From the NCBI RefSeq assembly GCF_007096635.1, contig NZ_VKAA01000023.1, positions 1-64,000 on the forward strand: a DNA stretch of 64,000 nt, given 5' to 3'. This stretch comes from Mycolicibacterium sp. 018/SC-01/001 (GTDB taxonomy: Bacteria > Actinomycetota > Actinomycetes > Mycobacteriales > Mycobacteriaceae). Shown here piece after piece: positions 25,047 through 34,100 of the stretch (the first letter of the stretch is position 1; each line of letters opens with the position of its first letter). The notes under the pieces were generated by a model that saw only the letters and a program-made list of their open reading frames with translations, was not told where the DNA came from and did no database searches. Made by a program: the position numbers and the translations under genes.

Positions 25047-26090
25047 TTGCAGCCCCGTTCAAACCTGCTTTTTCAGCCACTTCGTCACGGATTGGTGACG
25101 CTGGCAATCCTGCTGGTCGCGGCGTGTTCCTCCAGCAAGCCCGACGCTCCCCCGCCGACCATCGCCCCGGCACGCGCCGCTGACTCGCCGCCGGTGATCG
25201 GCGCGCCGGCCGGCACCGTGCGACCGTCCCCCGCCGGCGCGTTCGCTGCGGTGGTCGATCCCGCGACGCGGGCTCTGGTGGTGCTCAGCACCGCGAGTCC
25301 CGACCGCGCGATGCTGACGATCACCGAACCGAGCGGCGCGCAGACCGCGGTGCCCCTCTCCGGCGGCGCCACCGCGCTGAGCGCCGACGGACCGGGCCGT
25401 GTCGCGGTCACGATGCGCGGCGGTTACGCGACGGTCGACGTCGCGACGCGCGCGGTGTCGCAGGTGCCGGTGACCGGCCACGAGGACGCGGAGTTCACCG
25501 CGCTCGCCCGGCGCAGCGACGGCCGCATCGTGCTCGGCGACGCCGGTGGCACGGTGTACACGTTGGCGCCCGACAACACGGTCGCGGCCTCGCTGAAGAT
25601 CTTCGCCCGCGTGGACGGCATCGCCACCCTCGGCGACATCGCGGTGGTACTCGACCGCGGACAGACGTCGGTGACCAGCCTGAACACCGACGGCACGAGC
25701 GCGGACCTCGCGCTGCGCGCCGGTGACGGCGCCACCACGATGACCGCCGACCCGATCGGGCGCGTCCTGGTGACCGACACCCGAGGTGGGGAGCTCCTGG
25801 TCTACGGCGTCGACCCGCTGATGCTGCGCCAGCGCTATCCGGTGCCGGACGCGCCGTACGGGTTGGCGGCATCGGGCGACGGGAAGAAATCCGGACTCGC
25901 CTGGGTTGCCCAGACGGCGACCAACACGGTCGTTGGATACGATCTGGCGACTGGGATCCCCGTCGAGAAGGTGCGATATCGAACCGTGCAGCAACCGAAC
26001 AGCCTGGCTTTCGACGACGCGTCGGACACCCTGTACGTGGTGTCCGGCACAGGTGGTGGTGTGCAGATGATCCCGGGGGCTTCGCGATGA
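25047..26090 (+). CDS. lppL: Lipoprotein LppL
   Basis: Exported lipoprotein of 347 residues, counterpart of Rv2138. A basic start and hydrophobic stretch (LVTLAILLVAAC) end in a lipobox LVAAC at about residue 27, then a proline-rich linker (DAPPPTIAPARAADSPP). The mature part is made of repeated beta blades (FAAVVDPATRALVVL, GRIVLGDAGGTVYTLA, GRVLVTDTRGGELLVYG, SLAFDDASDTLYVV), which fits a beta-propeller. Function is unknown. The TTG at 25047 is the start that yields a full signal peptide; support is moderate since no strong ribosome site is seen. The stop codon overlaps the first ATG of a 32-bp tandem repeat that leads to the DUF5703 gene. Confidence 0.85.
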   Translation: MQPRSNLLFQPLRHGLVTLAILLVAACSSSKPDAPPPTIAPARAADSPPVIGAPAGTVRPSPAGAFAAVVDPATRALVVLSTASPDRAMLTITEPSGAQTAVPLSGGATALSADGPGRVAVTMRGGYATVDVATRAVSQVPVTGHEDAEFTALARRSDGRIVLGDAGGTVYTLAPDNTVAASLKIFARVDGIATLGDIAVVLDRGQTSVTSLNTDGTSADLALRAGDGATTMTADPIGRVLVTDTRGGELLVYGVDPLMLRQRYPVPDAPYGLAASGDGKKSGLAWVAQTATNTVVGYDLATGIPVEKVRYRTVQQPNSLAFDDASDTLYVVSGTGGGVQMIPGASR

Positions 26091-26162
26091 GCGCTTGCGC
26101 GAAGAGCCGAGGACACCGATGAGCGCTTGCGCGAAGAGCCGAGGACACCGATGAGCGCTTGC
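26087..26162 (+). repeat. MIRU-like 32-bp tandem units linking lppL to the DUF5703 gene
   Basis: Two identical 32-bp units (26087-26118, 26119-26150) and the first 12 bp of a third. Each starts ATGAGCGCTTGCGCGAAGAG and ends with CCGAGGACACCG. ATGA at each junction overlaps a stop with a start: the lppL TGA, two 11-residue mini-ORFs (MSACAKSRGHR) and then the DUF5703 start. GAGGA inside each unit can serve as the ribosome site for the next ATG. A related single unit stands between nirB and nirD. Confidence 0.8.
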
Positions 26163-26414
26163 TCGCGCGGACGGATGCCGGCAGCGTGGAGCCAGGCCGT
26201 CGCCGACGATCCGGGTGAGTACGAGTGGATTCCGCTGCGCCTGCCGCCGGATGTCACCAGGGTGAGCGCCTCGGTGCGGTTGTCGATCGAGGCGGAGTAC
26301 CGCGGCTGGGAGTTGACCCGCGTGCGCCTCTACACCGACGGGAGTCGGCGGGTGTTGCTGCGCCGCAAGAAGCGTGGCGACGCCACGCAGGAACCCGGTC
26401 AGCCGGCGCTGTGA
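26151..26414 (+). CDS. DUF5703 family protein
   Basis: Small protein of 87 residues. From MPAAWSQAVADDPGEYEWIP on, it matches DUF5703 proteins that lie between lppL and pyrD in mycobacteria: a compact alpha/beta protein with SIEAEYRGWELTRVRLYTDG and a basic RRVLLRRKKRG near the end. Function is unknown. The ATG at 26151 is the last of three in the tandem repeat; ATG 26175 (MPAAW) is another possible start and lies nearer the conserved part. The TGA overlaps the pyrD ATG (26414), so the gene probably couples lppL and pyrD translation. Confidence 0.75.
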   Translation: MSACSRGRMPAAWSQAVADDPGEYEWIPLRLPPDVTRVSASVRLSIEAEYRGWELTRVRLYTDGSRRVLLRRKKRGDATQEPGQPAL

Positions 26415-27475
26415 TGTACGCAGCGCTGCGGCGCGCGATGTTCCTGGTGCCGCCCGAGCGCATCCACCACGCCGTGTTCGCCGCCCTGCGAGGTGCCACC
26501 ACTCCCCGTCTCGCGCGAAATGTGTTGGCGCGCAAATACTCTACCTATGATCCTGGTCTCGCGAGTACGGTGTTCGGGGTGCGGTTCCCGGCGCCGCTCG
26601 GGCTCGCCGCCGGATTCGACAAGGACGGGTTGGGAGCGCACACGTGGGGTGCCATCGGTTTCGGGCACGCGGAGGTCGGCACCGTCACTCCGCGACCGCA
26701 GCCGGGCAACCCGGCCCCGCGGCTGTTCCGGCTGCCCGAGGACCGGGCGCTGCTGAATCGCATGGGCTTCAACAACCACGGCGCCTCGGCGCTGGTGCGC
26801 ACCCTTGCGCGCAGCACCCCGCAGGTGCCGATCGGCGTGAACATCGGCAAGAACAAGACGACACCGCCCGAGAGCGCCGTCGACGACTACGCGGACTGCG
26901 CCCGGCTGCTCGGGCCGTTGTGTTCGTACGTGGTGGTCAACGTCAGTTCGCCGAACACGCCCGGGTTGCGGGATCTGCAGTCGGTGGAATCGCTGCGCCC
27001 GATCCTGACCGCGGTCGTCGGGGCGACGTCGACGCCGGTGCTCGTCAAGATCGCCCCGGACCTCGCGGATGACGACGTCGACGCTGTCGCGGACCTCGCC
27101 GTGGACTGCGGTCTGGCCGGGATCGTGGCGACCAACACGACGATCTCGCGCGACGGCCTGCGCACACCGGGCGTCGAGGCGCTCGGTGCGGGCGGCGTGT
27201 CCGGACCGCCGGTGGCGCGCCGCTCGCTGGAGGTGCTGCGGCGCCTGCACCAACGGGTCGGCCACTCGCTGGTACTGATCAGCGTCGGCGGGATCGAGAC
27301 CGCCGACGACGCATGGGAGCGCATCACCGCCGGCGCCTCGCTGCTGCAGGGCTACACCGGGTTCGTCTACGGCGGCGGCTCGTGGGCGAAGTCAGTCAAC
27401 GATGGCATTGCAGAACGGTTGCGCGCCAACGGTTTCACCAGTCTCGGCGACGCGGTCGGCTCCGCGAACGGTTAG
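26414..27475 (+). CDS. pyrD: Dihydroorotate dehydrogenase (quinone), PyrD class 2
   Basis: FMN enzyme of the membrane face that oxidises dihydroorotate to orotate with quinone, fourth step in pyrimidine synthesis. The 353 residues contain the N-terminal membrane-binding helices (PPERIHHAVFAAL), FMN-binding LGLAAGFDKDGLG, LLNRMGFNNHGA, the catalytic-loop segment VVVNVSSPNTPGLR with the class 2 serine, a lysine in LVKIAPDL, and a phosphate site GYTGFVYGGG. Counterpart of Rv2139c's position in the backbone (Rv2139). GTG 26411 could also be used. The stop overlaps the convergent PEBP gene's stop by 4 bp. Confidence 0.95.
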   Translation: MYAALRRAMFLVPPERIHHAVFAALRGATTPRLARNVLARKYSTYDPGLASTVFGVRFPAPLGLAAGFDKDGLGAHTWGAIGFGHAEVGTVTPRPQPGNPAPRLFRLPEDRALLNRMGFNNHGASALVRTLARSTPQVPIGVNIGKNKTTPPESAVDDYADCARLLGPLCSYVVVNVSSPNTPGLRDLQSVESLRPILTAVVGATSTPVLVKIAPDLADDDVDAVADLAVDCGLAGIVATNTTISRDGLRTPGVEALGAGGVSGPPVARRSLEVLRRLHQRVGHSLVLISVGGIETADDAWERITAGASLLQGYTGFVYGGGSWAKSVNDGIAERLRANGFTSLGDAVGSANG

Positions 27476-28011
27476 CCCTTGTTCTCGTAGGTCCCGGTGA
27501 TCAGCGCGCGGGCGATCGCGTGGCTGAACAGGTTGAACCCCAGATAGGCCGGTGTGGCGTCCGCGGGCACGTCCAGCTTCTCGACGTCGACGGCGTGGAC
27601 GGCGACGATGTAGCGGTGCGGGCCGTGGCCGGGCGGCGGGGCCGCTCCGATGAACCGCTTGAGGCCGGCGTCGTTCGACAGCGTCACCGCATCGCCGGGG
27701 AAGCCCTGGCTGCTGCCGTCGCCGACGCCGGCGGGCAGGTCGGTGACCGTGGCGGGCAGATTGAACACCGCCCAGTGCCAGAATCCCGAACCCGTCGGGG
27801 CGTCGGGGTCGTAGACCGTGACCGCGAAGCTCCGCGTTTCTTCAGGGAAACCGGACCAGCTCAACTGGGGCGACTCGTCGTTGCCGCCGGCGCCCATGAT
27901 CCCGCTGACCTGATCGTTGCCCCAGGTCTCGCCGTCCTTGAACGACTGCGAGGTCACCGTGAAGCTGGGCAGCTCGGGAAGGAAGGAGTACGGGTCGTAG
28001 TCGAACGCCAT
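27472..28011 (-). CDS. YbhB/YbcL-type PEBP protein
   Basis: Phosphatidylethanolamine-binding-protein-like protein of 179 residues, counterpart of Rv2140c (TB18.6). Ligand-site motifs are both there: DPDAPTGSGFWHWAVFNLP and a late GPHRYIVAVHAVDV. Bacterial members are cytosolic and their ligand and role are not settled; inhibition of proteases or kinase control has been suggested for relatives. The ATG at 28011 gives MAFDYDPYSFLPELPSFTV, the usual start. It is 24 bp downstream of the M20 peptidase gene on the same strand. Confidence 0.92.
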   Translation of the reverse strand: MAFDYDPYSFLPELPSFTVTSQSFKDGETWGNDQVSGIMGAGGNDESPQLSWSGFPEETRSFAVTVYDPDAPTGSGFWHWAVFNLPATVTDLPAGVGDGSSQGFPGDAVTLSNDAGLKRFIGAAPPPGHGPHRYIVAVHAVDVEKLDVPADATPAYLGFNLFSHAIARALITGTYENKG

Positions 28012-28035
28012 GGCGGGACAGTCCTTTCAGTCGTG

Positions 28036-29370
28036 TCAGCTGTGCAGGAGAAAGTGTTCGAGCACCTGCGCGCCGAAGGTCAACGCGTCCACGGGTACCC
28101 GTTCGTCGACGCCGTGGAACAACGCGGCGAAATCCAGGTCCGGCGGGAGCCGCAGCGGCGCGAACCCGAAGCAGCGGATGCCCAGCCGAGCGAAGTGCTT
28201 GGCGTCGGTGCCACCGGAGAGCATGTAGGGCACAGTGCGGGCGTCAGGGTCGGTGGCCAGGATGGCGGCGTTCATCGCCTCGAGCAGCTCACCGTCGAAA
28301 GGCGTTTCGTACGAGGGTAATTCGGTCACCCATTCGCGCTTGACGTCGGGGCCGATGATCTCGTCGACCTCTTTTTCGAATGCGGCGAGCCGGCCGGGGA
28401 GCACGCGGCAGTCCACCATGGCCTCGGCGGTGGCGGGGATGACGTTTGCCTTGTAGCCGGCCTTGAGCATCGTCGGGTTCGCGGTGTCGCGCAGCGTGGC
28501 GCCGACGATGCGGGCGATGCCGCCGAGCTTGGCGACCGCGCCCTCGATGTCCGGCGACGTGGCGTCGAAGGTGTAGCCGGTCTCCTCGCTGACCGCGGCG
28601 AGGAACTGCTCCACCGACTCGGTGAGCACGATCGGGAACCGGTGACGGCCGAGTTTGGCGACGGCCTCGGCGACGGCGGTGACGGCGTTGTCGTCGTGCA
28701 CCATCGAGCCGTGCCCGGCGCGGCCGCGAGCGGTCAGCCGCATCCACATCATCGCCTTCTCGGCGGTCTCGATGAGGTAGAGGCGGCGGTCACCGCCGTC
28801 GCGGCGCGGCACGGTGAGTGAGAAGCCGCCGACCTCACCGACAGCCTCGGTGACGCCGTCGAACAGGTCGGGGCGGTTCTCCACGAGCCATTTGCAGCCG
28901 TAATTGCCGCCGGCTTCCTCGTCGGAGACGAAAGCGAACACGATGTCGCGGGGCGGTGTGATGCCGGCGCGCTTGAAATGGCGGGCGACCGCGATGATCA
29001 TCCCGCACATGTCCTTCATGTCAACCGCGCCGCGGCCCCAGACGTAGCCGTTCTCGACGGCACCGGAGAAGGGGTGCACACTCCAGTCGGACGCCTCGGC
29101 GGGCACGACGTCGAGGTGGCCGTGCAGCATCAGGGCGCCGCGGGAGCGGTCGGCGCCCTCGAGGCGGGCGAACACGTTCGCGCGGCCCGGCGCGCCGGCC
29201 TCGATGTATTCGCAGGTGTAACCCACCTCTTCGAGCTGGCTCGCGACCCACTGGGCGCATTCGGCCTCCCCCTTGGTGGTGGCGAGCTCACCGGTGTTGG
29301 AGGTGTCGAAGCGGATCAGGGAACTGACGAGGTCGACGACCTCGTCGCTGGGAGTCAGGGGACCGCTCAC
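28036..29370 (-). CDS. M20 family metallopeptidase
   Basis: Zinc-dependent exopeptidase-like protein of 444 residues, counterpart of Rv2141c. Zinc ligands can be followed through the fold: HGHLDVVP (His), GRGAVDMKDM (bridging Asp), SDEEAGGN (catalytic Glu-Glu), and SGGTDAKHFA near the C terminus. A dimerisation domain (about residues 200-320) includes RAGHGSM. Annotated in some genomes as dapE2, but true DapE sits elsewhere, so N-acyl-amino-acid or dipeptide hydrolysis is equally likely. Starts with GTG at 29370; the promoter should lie in the 75 bp before the tRNA. Confidence 0.9.
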   Translation of the reverse strand: MSGPLTPSDEVVDLVSSLIRFDTSNTGELATTKGEAECAQWVASQLEEVGYTCEYIEAGAPGRANVFARLEGADRSRGALMLHGHLDVVPAEASDWSVHPFSGAVENGYVWGRGAVDMKDMCGMIIAVARHFKRAGITPPRDIVFAFVSDEEAGGNYGCKWLVENRPDLFDGVTEAVGEVGGFSLTVPRRDGGDRRLYLIETAEKAMMWMRLTARGRAGHGSMVHDDNAVTAVAEAVAKLGRHRFPIVLTESVEQFLAAVSEETGYTFDATSPDIEGAVAKLGGIARIVGATLRDTANPTMLKAGYKANVIPATAEAMVDCRVLPGRLAAFEKEVDEIIGPDVKREWVTELPSYETPFDGELLEAMNAAILATDPDARTVPYMLSGGTDAKHFARLGIRCFGFAPLRLPPDLDFAALFHGVDERVPVDALTFGAQVLEHFLLHS

Positions 29371-29445
29371 GTCGTCTTTCCTACCACCCGCTCCCGGTTT
29401 GGGTCCGAGCCCACCGATCCGTTAACCTAAGCTGCCTTCGAACTG

Positions 29446-29531
29446 GTCCGAGTGGCGGAATGGCAGACGCGCTAGCTTGAGGTGCTAGTGCCCTATTAAC
29501 GGGCGTGGGGGTTCAAGTCCCCCCTCGGACA
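29446..29531 (+). tRNA. tRNA-Leu (anticodon GAG)
   Basis: Cloverleaf of 86 nt. The acceptor GTCCGAG pairs with CTCGGAC (29524-29530), followed by discriminator A. The anticodon stem CTAGC/GCTAG encloses loop TTGAGGT, giving anticodon GAG. The long variable arm (TGCCCTATTAACGGGCG) is as expected for leucine, and the T arm reads GGGGGTTCAAGTCCCCC. The CCA end is not encoded. The 3' half is overlapped on the other strand by a recombinase remnant, a mark of past integration here. Confidence 0.96.
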
Positions 29532-29710
29532 CATCCAGCGACACGACTTAGGTCGACCGTCGCAGTTACCTGATGTACGTGCGGGTCCCACTCGAGACTC
29601 AGATCCAAGCTGACGTGAACCTCGGCACGTTCGGCCGGGTTCGCAGCATCCGGGGTCGCGCAGAGCCCATCCAATTCGTTGGTCACATCCTCGATCTCTG
29701 CGGCAGTCAT
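29513..29710 (-). pseudogene. C-terminal remnant of a site-specific recombinase at tRNA-Leu
   Basis: A stretch of 65 codons (MTAAEIEDVTNELDGLCATP, then NPAERAEVHVSLDLSLEWDP and HQVTATVDLSRVAGCVRGGT) resembles the very end of actinobacterial serine recombinases. No catalytic domain is present. The reading frame stops inside the T arm of tRNA-Leu, and the three antisense frames through the tRNA give the familiar tails seen where integrases end at tRNAs. The ATG at 29710 is only the first start within the fragment; similarity to anything further upstream was not seen. Likely a leftover from an element inserted in tRNA-Leu. Moderate confidence as the fragment is short. Confidence 0.5.
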
Positions 29711-29802
29711 GATGCTCGGAGACCACGGCTGCCCGGCTGGCAGCCGCCCGACCGCAGCACGGCAGAGCCTCGACTCCCCGTCCGCTCCCGGCGCCCTTGA
29801 AT

Positions 29803-29821
29803 ATAGCAGATCTGCTATTAT
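29803..29821 (+). promoter_or_regulatory. Palindromic operator with embedded -10 box
   Basis: ATAGCAGA/TCTGCTAT (29803-29818) is a perfect 16-bp palindrome. TATTAT (29816-29821) overlaps its end and lies 6 bp before the GTG at 29828, so the transcript is probably leaderless. A Xre protein binding here would block its own promoter. Confidence 0.7.
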
Positions 29822-29827
29822 CGACAG

Positions 29828-30142
29828 GTGAGTAGCTACGGCGGCGACCTTGTCCGGGAAGCGCGCAAGCGTGCCGCGCTGACTCAACGTGAACTGGCCG
29901 AGCGTGCGGGCACCGTGCAGCCGGTCGTGGCACGCTGGGAATCTGGTCGGACCGCTATCAGCCTCGATGACGTCCGTCGGGTTGTTCGGCTGTGCGGCTT
30001 CGACCTGGAGATCATGCTGGTCCCCGCCGATGACAGCGATGTGGCGCAAGCGCGCCGCCTGGCCGGCCTCAGCGGACAGGAGCGCCTCGACCGCCATGCC
30101 CGTCTGACACGCCAGCTATCTGCGTTGCGTGCCGCGAACTGA
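29828..30142 (+). CDS. Xre-family HTH protein, antitoxin-like
   Basis: DNA-binding protein of 104 residues. Residues 8-60 form a Cro/C1-type helix-turn-helix: LVREARKRAALTQRELAERA, then VQPVVARWESGRTAISLDDV. The remainder is a short helical tail (AQARRLAGLSGQERLDRH). Starts at GTG 29828 right behind a palindrome that overlaps the -10 element, typical of self-repression. The next gene, a nucleotidyltransferase-like protein, begins 6 bp later, so the two form an operon with antitoxin first. Local base use is less GC-rich than the core genes around it. Role as antitoxin is inferred from layout. Confidence 0.8.
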   Translation: MSSYGGDLVREARKRAALTQRELAERAGTVQPVVARWESGRTAISLDDVRRVVRLCGFDLEIMLVPADDSDVAQARRLAGLSGQERLDRHARLTRQLSALRAAN

Positions 30143-30148
30143 CCGGCG

Positions 30149-30640
30149 ATGGAACTCGACCTCGAACGTCTGCTGCAGGCGCTACATCGCCACGGTGTTG
30201 TCTACGTGCTCATCGGCGGGCTCGCCGCCGTGTACCACGGCTCGCCATTTCCCACTGAAGACGCCGACATCACCCCGCAGGCCGATCACGCAAATCTCGA
30301 CCGACTCGCCGCAGCGCTGCGAGAACTCAACGCTCGCATACGAACCGAGGCTGAGCCCGCCGGCTTGCCGTTCGCATACGACGCCGCATCGCTGGCCGCC
30401 GTGGGCACCTGGAATCTCGTGACCGACGCCGGCGATCTCGATCTCAGCTTCGAACCCTCAGGGACGCAGGGTTATCCGGATCTTCGACGCGACGCATTCG
30501 CCGCAGAGCTCTACGGCGTCACCGTCCAGATCGCATCGCTCGCCGACGTAATCAGGTCCAAGCAGGCCGCCAATCGACCTAAAGATCAACGCGTACTCCC
30601 CACGCTGCGGGAGATTCTGGCGCTACCAGACTGGAATTGA
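30149..30640 (+). CDS. Nucleotidyltransferase-fold protein, putative toxin of Xre pair
   Basis: Protein of 163 residues with the start of a nucleotidyltransferase fold: VVYVLIGGLAAVYHG (GG after a strand) and TEDADITPQ, in which the acidic pair is D-A-D; a third strand with LDLSF near residue 99 may supply the last acid. Such DUF6036/AbiEii-like proteins occur with HTH partners in toxin-antitoxin systems and modify tRNA or protein with nucleotides. The catalytic set looks compatible with activity. The protein's C-terminal VLPTLREILALPDWN is helical. ATG at 30149. Located in a tRNA-adjacent island with a recombinase scrap, so horizontal origin is likely. Confidence 0.72.
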   Translation: MELDLERLLQALHRHGVVYVLIGGLAAVYHGSPFPTEDADITPQADHANLDRLAAALRELNARIRTEAEPAGLPFAYDAASLAAVGTWNLVTDAGDLDLSFEPSGTQGYPDLRRDAFAAELYGVTVQIASLADVIRSKQAANRPKDQRVLPTLREILALPDWN

Positions 30641-30736
30641 ATCGAACAAAGTCGTGGAGGTGTGAAGGGGTTCAGCACTCGCTGCGTCCGGCCACCCCAA
30701 CCATGCTTCTTACCTACGTGCGGCCACCGACAGGTT

Positions 30737-31102
30737 TCAACGTCGCTTTCTCGGCCTGGTGAAGCGGTGCCGCCGCAGGCTGCGCGGGAATTCCGACACA
30801 CCGAGCCCGCCGTCGCGCAGCCACTCCGCGATGGCCGACCCAGACGTCTCGTCGAAGACGTAGCCGAGCCAGGTCGAGCGCCCACCACGGCGATACCCGT
30901 CCGCCGACGGCGTGACGACCAGGACGTTCGATCGTTCGCACGGTCCGAGACAGTCGGTGATCCGGAGATCGGCGACCTCGTGCAGCACGGTGCGCAGCGA
31001 ACTGACCTGAGCCTCGTGATCGTTGTCCGGATGCTTCTTCGACGTCCCGCAGCAGCACCCTCGGCAGAGAGTCACGGTGGGTTTGGTGCGATCGAGGGCC
31101 AC
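30737..31102 (-). CDS. Thioredoxin-like (2Fe-2S) ferredoxin domain protein
   Basis: Protein of 121 residues resembling the 2Fe-2S ferredoxin-like domain with thioredoxin fold. Cysteines lie in LCRGCCCGTSKKHPD near the start and DCLGPCERSNVLVV in the middle, the usual CxnC...C...C layout. The C terminus is basic (RRHRFTRPRKRR). It starts (GTG 31102) 27 bp downstream of the nitrate reductase gene on the same strand, so it may be part of the nitrate operon and act in electron transfer or cofactor handling. No direct proof of a role. The 96 bp past the TA pair contain only its convergent terminus. Confidence 0.72.
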   Translation of the reverse strand: MALDRTKPTVTLCRGCCCGTSKKHPDNDHEAQVSSLRTVLHEVADLRITDCLGPCERSNVLVVTPSADGYRRGGRSTWLGYVFDETSGSAIAEWLRDGGLGVSEFPRSLRRHRFTRPRKRR

Positions 31103-31129
31103 GCCTGCGATCCTGCCAGCCCGCCCCGC

Positions 31130-34100
31130 TCAGTACACGTCGCGCACGTAGCGCTTCTCCCCCACCAACTCTCGCTTGTACGCCCTCGCGGCTTCGTCGT
31201 TCATCGCGCCGTGGGTGCGGATGATCGCCGTCAGCGCATCGTCGACGTCCTTGGCCATCCGGGTGGCGTCCCCACAGACGTAAAAGTGCGCTCCGTCCTC
31301 GAGCCACCGCCACACGTCGGCGCCGTAGTCGAGCATCTTGTGCTGCACGTACACCCGTTGCGGCTGATCGCGCGAGAACGCCAGGTCGAGGCGGTTCAGG
31401 AATCCGTCGGACACCATGTCCTCCAGCTCTTCTCGGTAGTAGAAGTTGTGCGCACGGTGCTGGTCGCCGAAGAACAGCCAGTTCGGCCCGGTGTGACCGC
31501 GTGCCCGCCGGTCCTGCAGGAACGCGCGAAACGGCGCGACGCCGGTGCCCGGGCCGACCATGATCATCGGGGTCCGCGGGTCCGCCGGCGGCCGGAAGTG
31601 CGGCGAGCGCTGAAGGAACACCGGCACCGGCGTGCCGTCGGCGAGATCGGCCAGATGAGTCGACCCGACTCCCCCGCGCACTTGGCCGCCGGGATTGCGG
31701 TAGCGCACCACCGACACGGTCAGCTGAACTTCGTGCGGACTGACCAGGGGACTGGACGAGATCGAATACTGCCGCGGGACCAGCCGCACCAGCACCTCCT
31801 GCCACAGCTCCAGGTCGGCGCGTACCCCGAACTCGGCCACCAGATCGAGGCCGTTGCGGTTCGCCAGCCAGCGATCACACTCGCGCCGGTCCGCACGCAG
31901 CCGCCGCAGAGACCCGTCTGAGCTGTGCTCGGCGACGAACGACACCAGATCCGCAGTCACCTTGCAGACGTCGTAGCGGCCAGCCACCGCCTCGTGCAAC
32001 GACATCGGAACGCCGTCCACCACGACGACCTCGTCGCCGGTGAATCCCGTTGCCCGCAACCATGTCTCGACCGTTGTCACGGAATTGCGCACGTAGACGC
32101 CCAATGAATCGCCCGCCGCGTAGGAGACGTCGTGTGCGCTGATGTCGAAGCCGAACTGACGCACCTCCTTGGCGGCACCCGCCGGCGTCAGTGCGACGTT
32201 GCGGCACAGTGGCGCCGAGATCGGCTGCGCGCGCGTGAACGCGACCGGATCGGGAGGTGGCGCAGCCTCGGTTTCGGGCGCCGCACCGGTCAGTGTCTCG
32301 ACGATCGCGTCCGCCCACCGGGTCATCGGCGTGTCGTCGTGCACCTCACAGTCGGCGCGGTCGAGCATCCTGGTCGCGCCGAGCGCGGTCAGCCGCGCGT
32401 CCAGGGACTTCGCGTGCCCGCAGAAGTTTCCGTAGGACCGATCGCCGAGTCCCAGCACCGAATAACGCACCCCGTCGAGCGTCGGCGCGTCCTCCCCGGC
32501 CAACCGCTCCCAGAACGCGGCACCGTTGTCGGGCGGTCCGCCGTCGCCGAACGTGCTGGTGACGATGACGACCTCGCCGGCGTCCGAGAGCTCCGCGACG
32601 TCGACGTCGTCCATGGCCGATAGTCGCGCCCCGCCGAGCCGCTTACTGACCTGGCCGGCGAACTCCTCGGCGTTGCCGGTCTGCGACGCCCACAGTACCA
32701 ACGGTCCGGCCGGAGTGGACGTCTCAGGGGCCCGGGAGTAGCGGCCGGCCAGCATGCCCTCGACGAGGAGCCGGGTCCGCATACCGAGCGGAGCGTCGGA
32801 GGGCAGTACCGGGACACCGGGCCTGCCCTGCTCGATGCCGGCCAGAAAGCCCTGTACGTAGAGATTCTCGTGCTCGGTCAGCTCGGGAGCGGGCAGTGGC
32901 CGCAGTGCCACGGCACTCACTTTGAACTCCGGTTGCAGCGAGAAGGGGTCGACCGCGTCGTTGGTGAGCGCGTTGACGGTCAGGTCCTCGCCGTGCTCGT
33001 CGTTCCAGTGGAACGGGACCCATGTGGCCCCCGGCCTGACGCGATCGGTGAGCACGGCAGGCAAGACGGCGCGTCCTCGGCGGGACACCACCTCGACCGC
33101 GCTTCCGTTCGCGATCTGCGCGGCCTCCGCGTCGTCGGGGTGGATCTCGATGAACGGCTTTGGATTGAGCTTGGTGAGTTTGGCGACCCTGCCGGTCTTG
33201 GTCATCGTATGCCACTGATGTTGCAGCCGTCCGGTGTTCAGCACTGTCGGGTAGTCGTCGTCGGGCTGTTCCGCGGCGTCGACGTGCGGCCGCGGGTGGA
33301 ACACGGCGCGCCGCGACGGCGTCGGGAAGGCCAGGCGCGGGCGGTGACCGTTCGCGTCGACGAAGAGGCTCTGCGAGACGCCGTCGTTGAGGTAGCGGAT
33401 CGGGTTGCGGTCGGGCGAACCGTTGGCGTCGTTCTCGGGCGGGCACGGCCATTGCACCGGCGCTCCGCGCAGCCGTTCGTAGGTGACACCACGTAGGTCA
33501 TATCCGGTGTCCGGGTTGGAGAACCGGCGGATCTCGTCGAAGATCTCCTCACTGGACTTGTAGTCGAAGTCATCGCCGAACCCGAGGTGGCGAGCCACCC
33601 CGCAGATCAGCTCCCAGTCCGGCCGCGACTCCCCCAGCGGCGGAACCGACTGCGCCAGTAGCGTCATCGTGCGATCGGAGTTGACCATCACCGCGTCCGC
33701 CTCGGCCCACAGCGTGGCCGGCAGCACGATGTCGGCGTGGCGGGTGGTGGCCGTCTCGGCGTACGCGTCCTGCGCGATCACCAGCTCCGCGGCCTGTAGC
33801 CCAGCCAGTACCGTTGCGCGGTTCGCCACGCTGGCAACAGGATTGGTACAGATGATCCAGACGGCCTTGATCTGGCCGTCGGCCATCCTGCGGAACATCT
33901 CGACGGTGCCCGGTCCGACATCGGTGCGGATGGTGCCCGGCTCCAGTCCCCACTGCTCTTCGACGAACGCGCGGTCCCGTGCGGACAGTACCGCGCGCTG
34001 CCCCGGCAGGCCCGGGCCCATGTAGCCCATCTCGCGCCCGCCCATCGCGTTGGGTTGTCCGGTCAGCGACATCGGCCCGCTGCCGGGGCGGCAGATCGCA

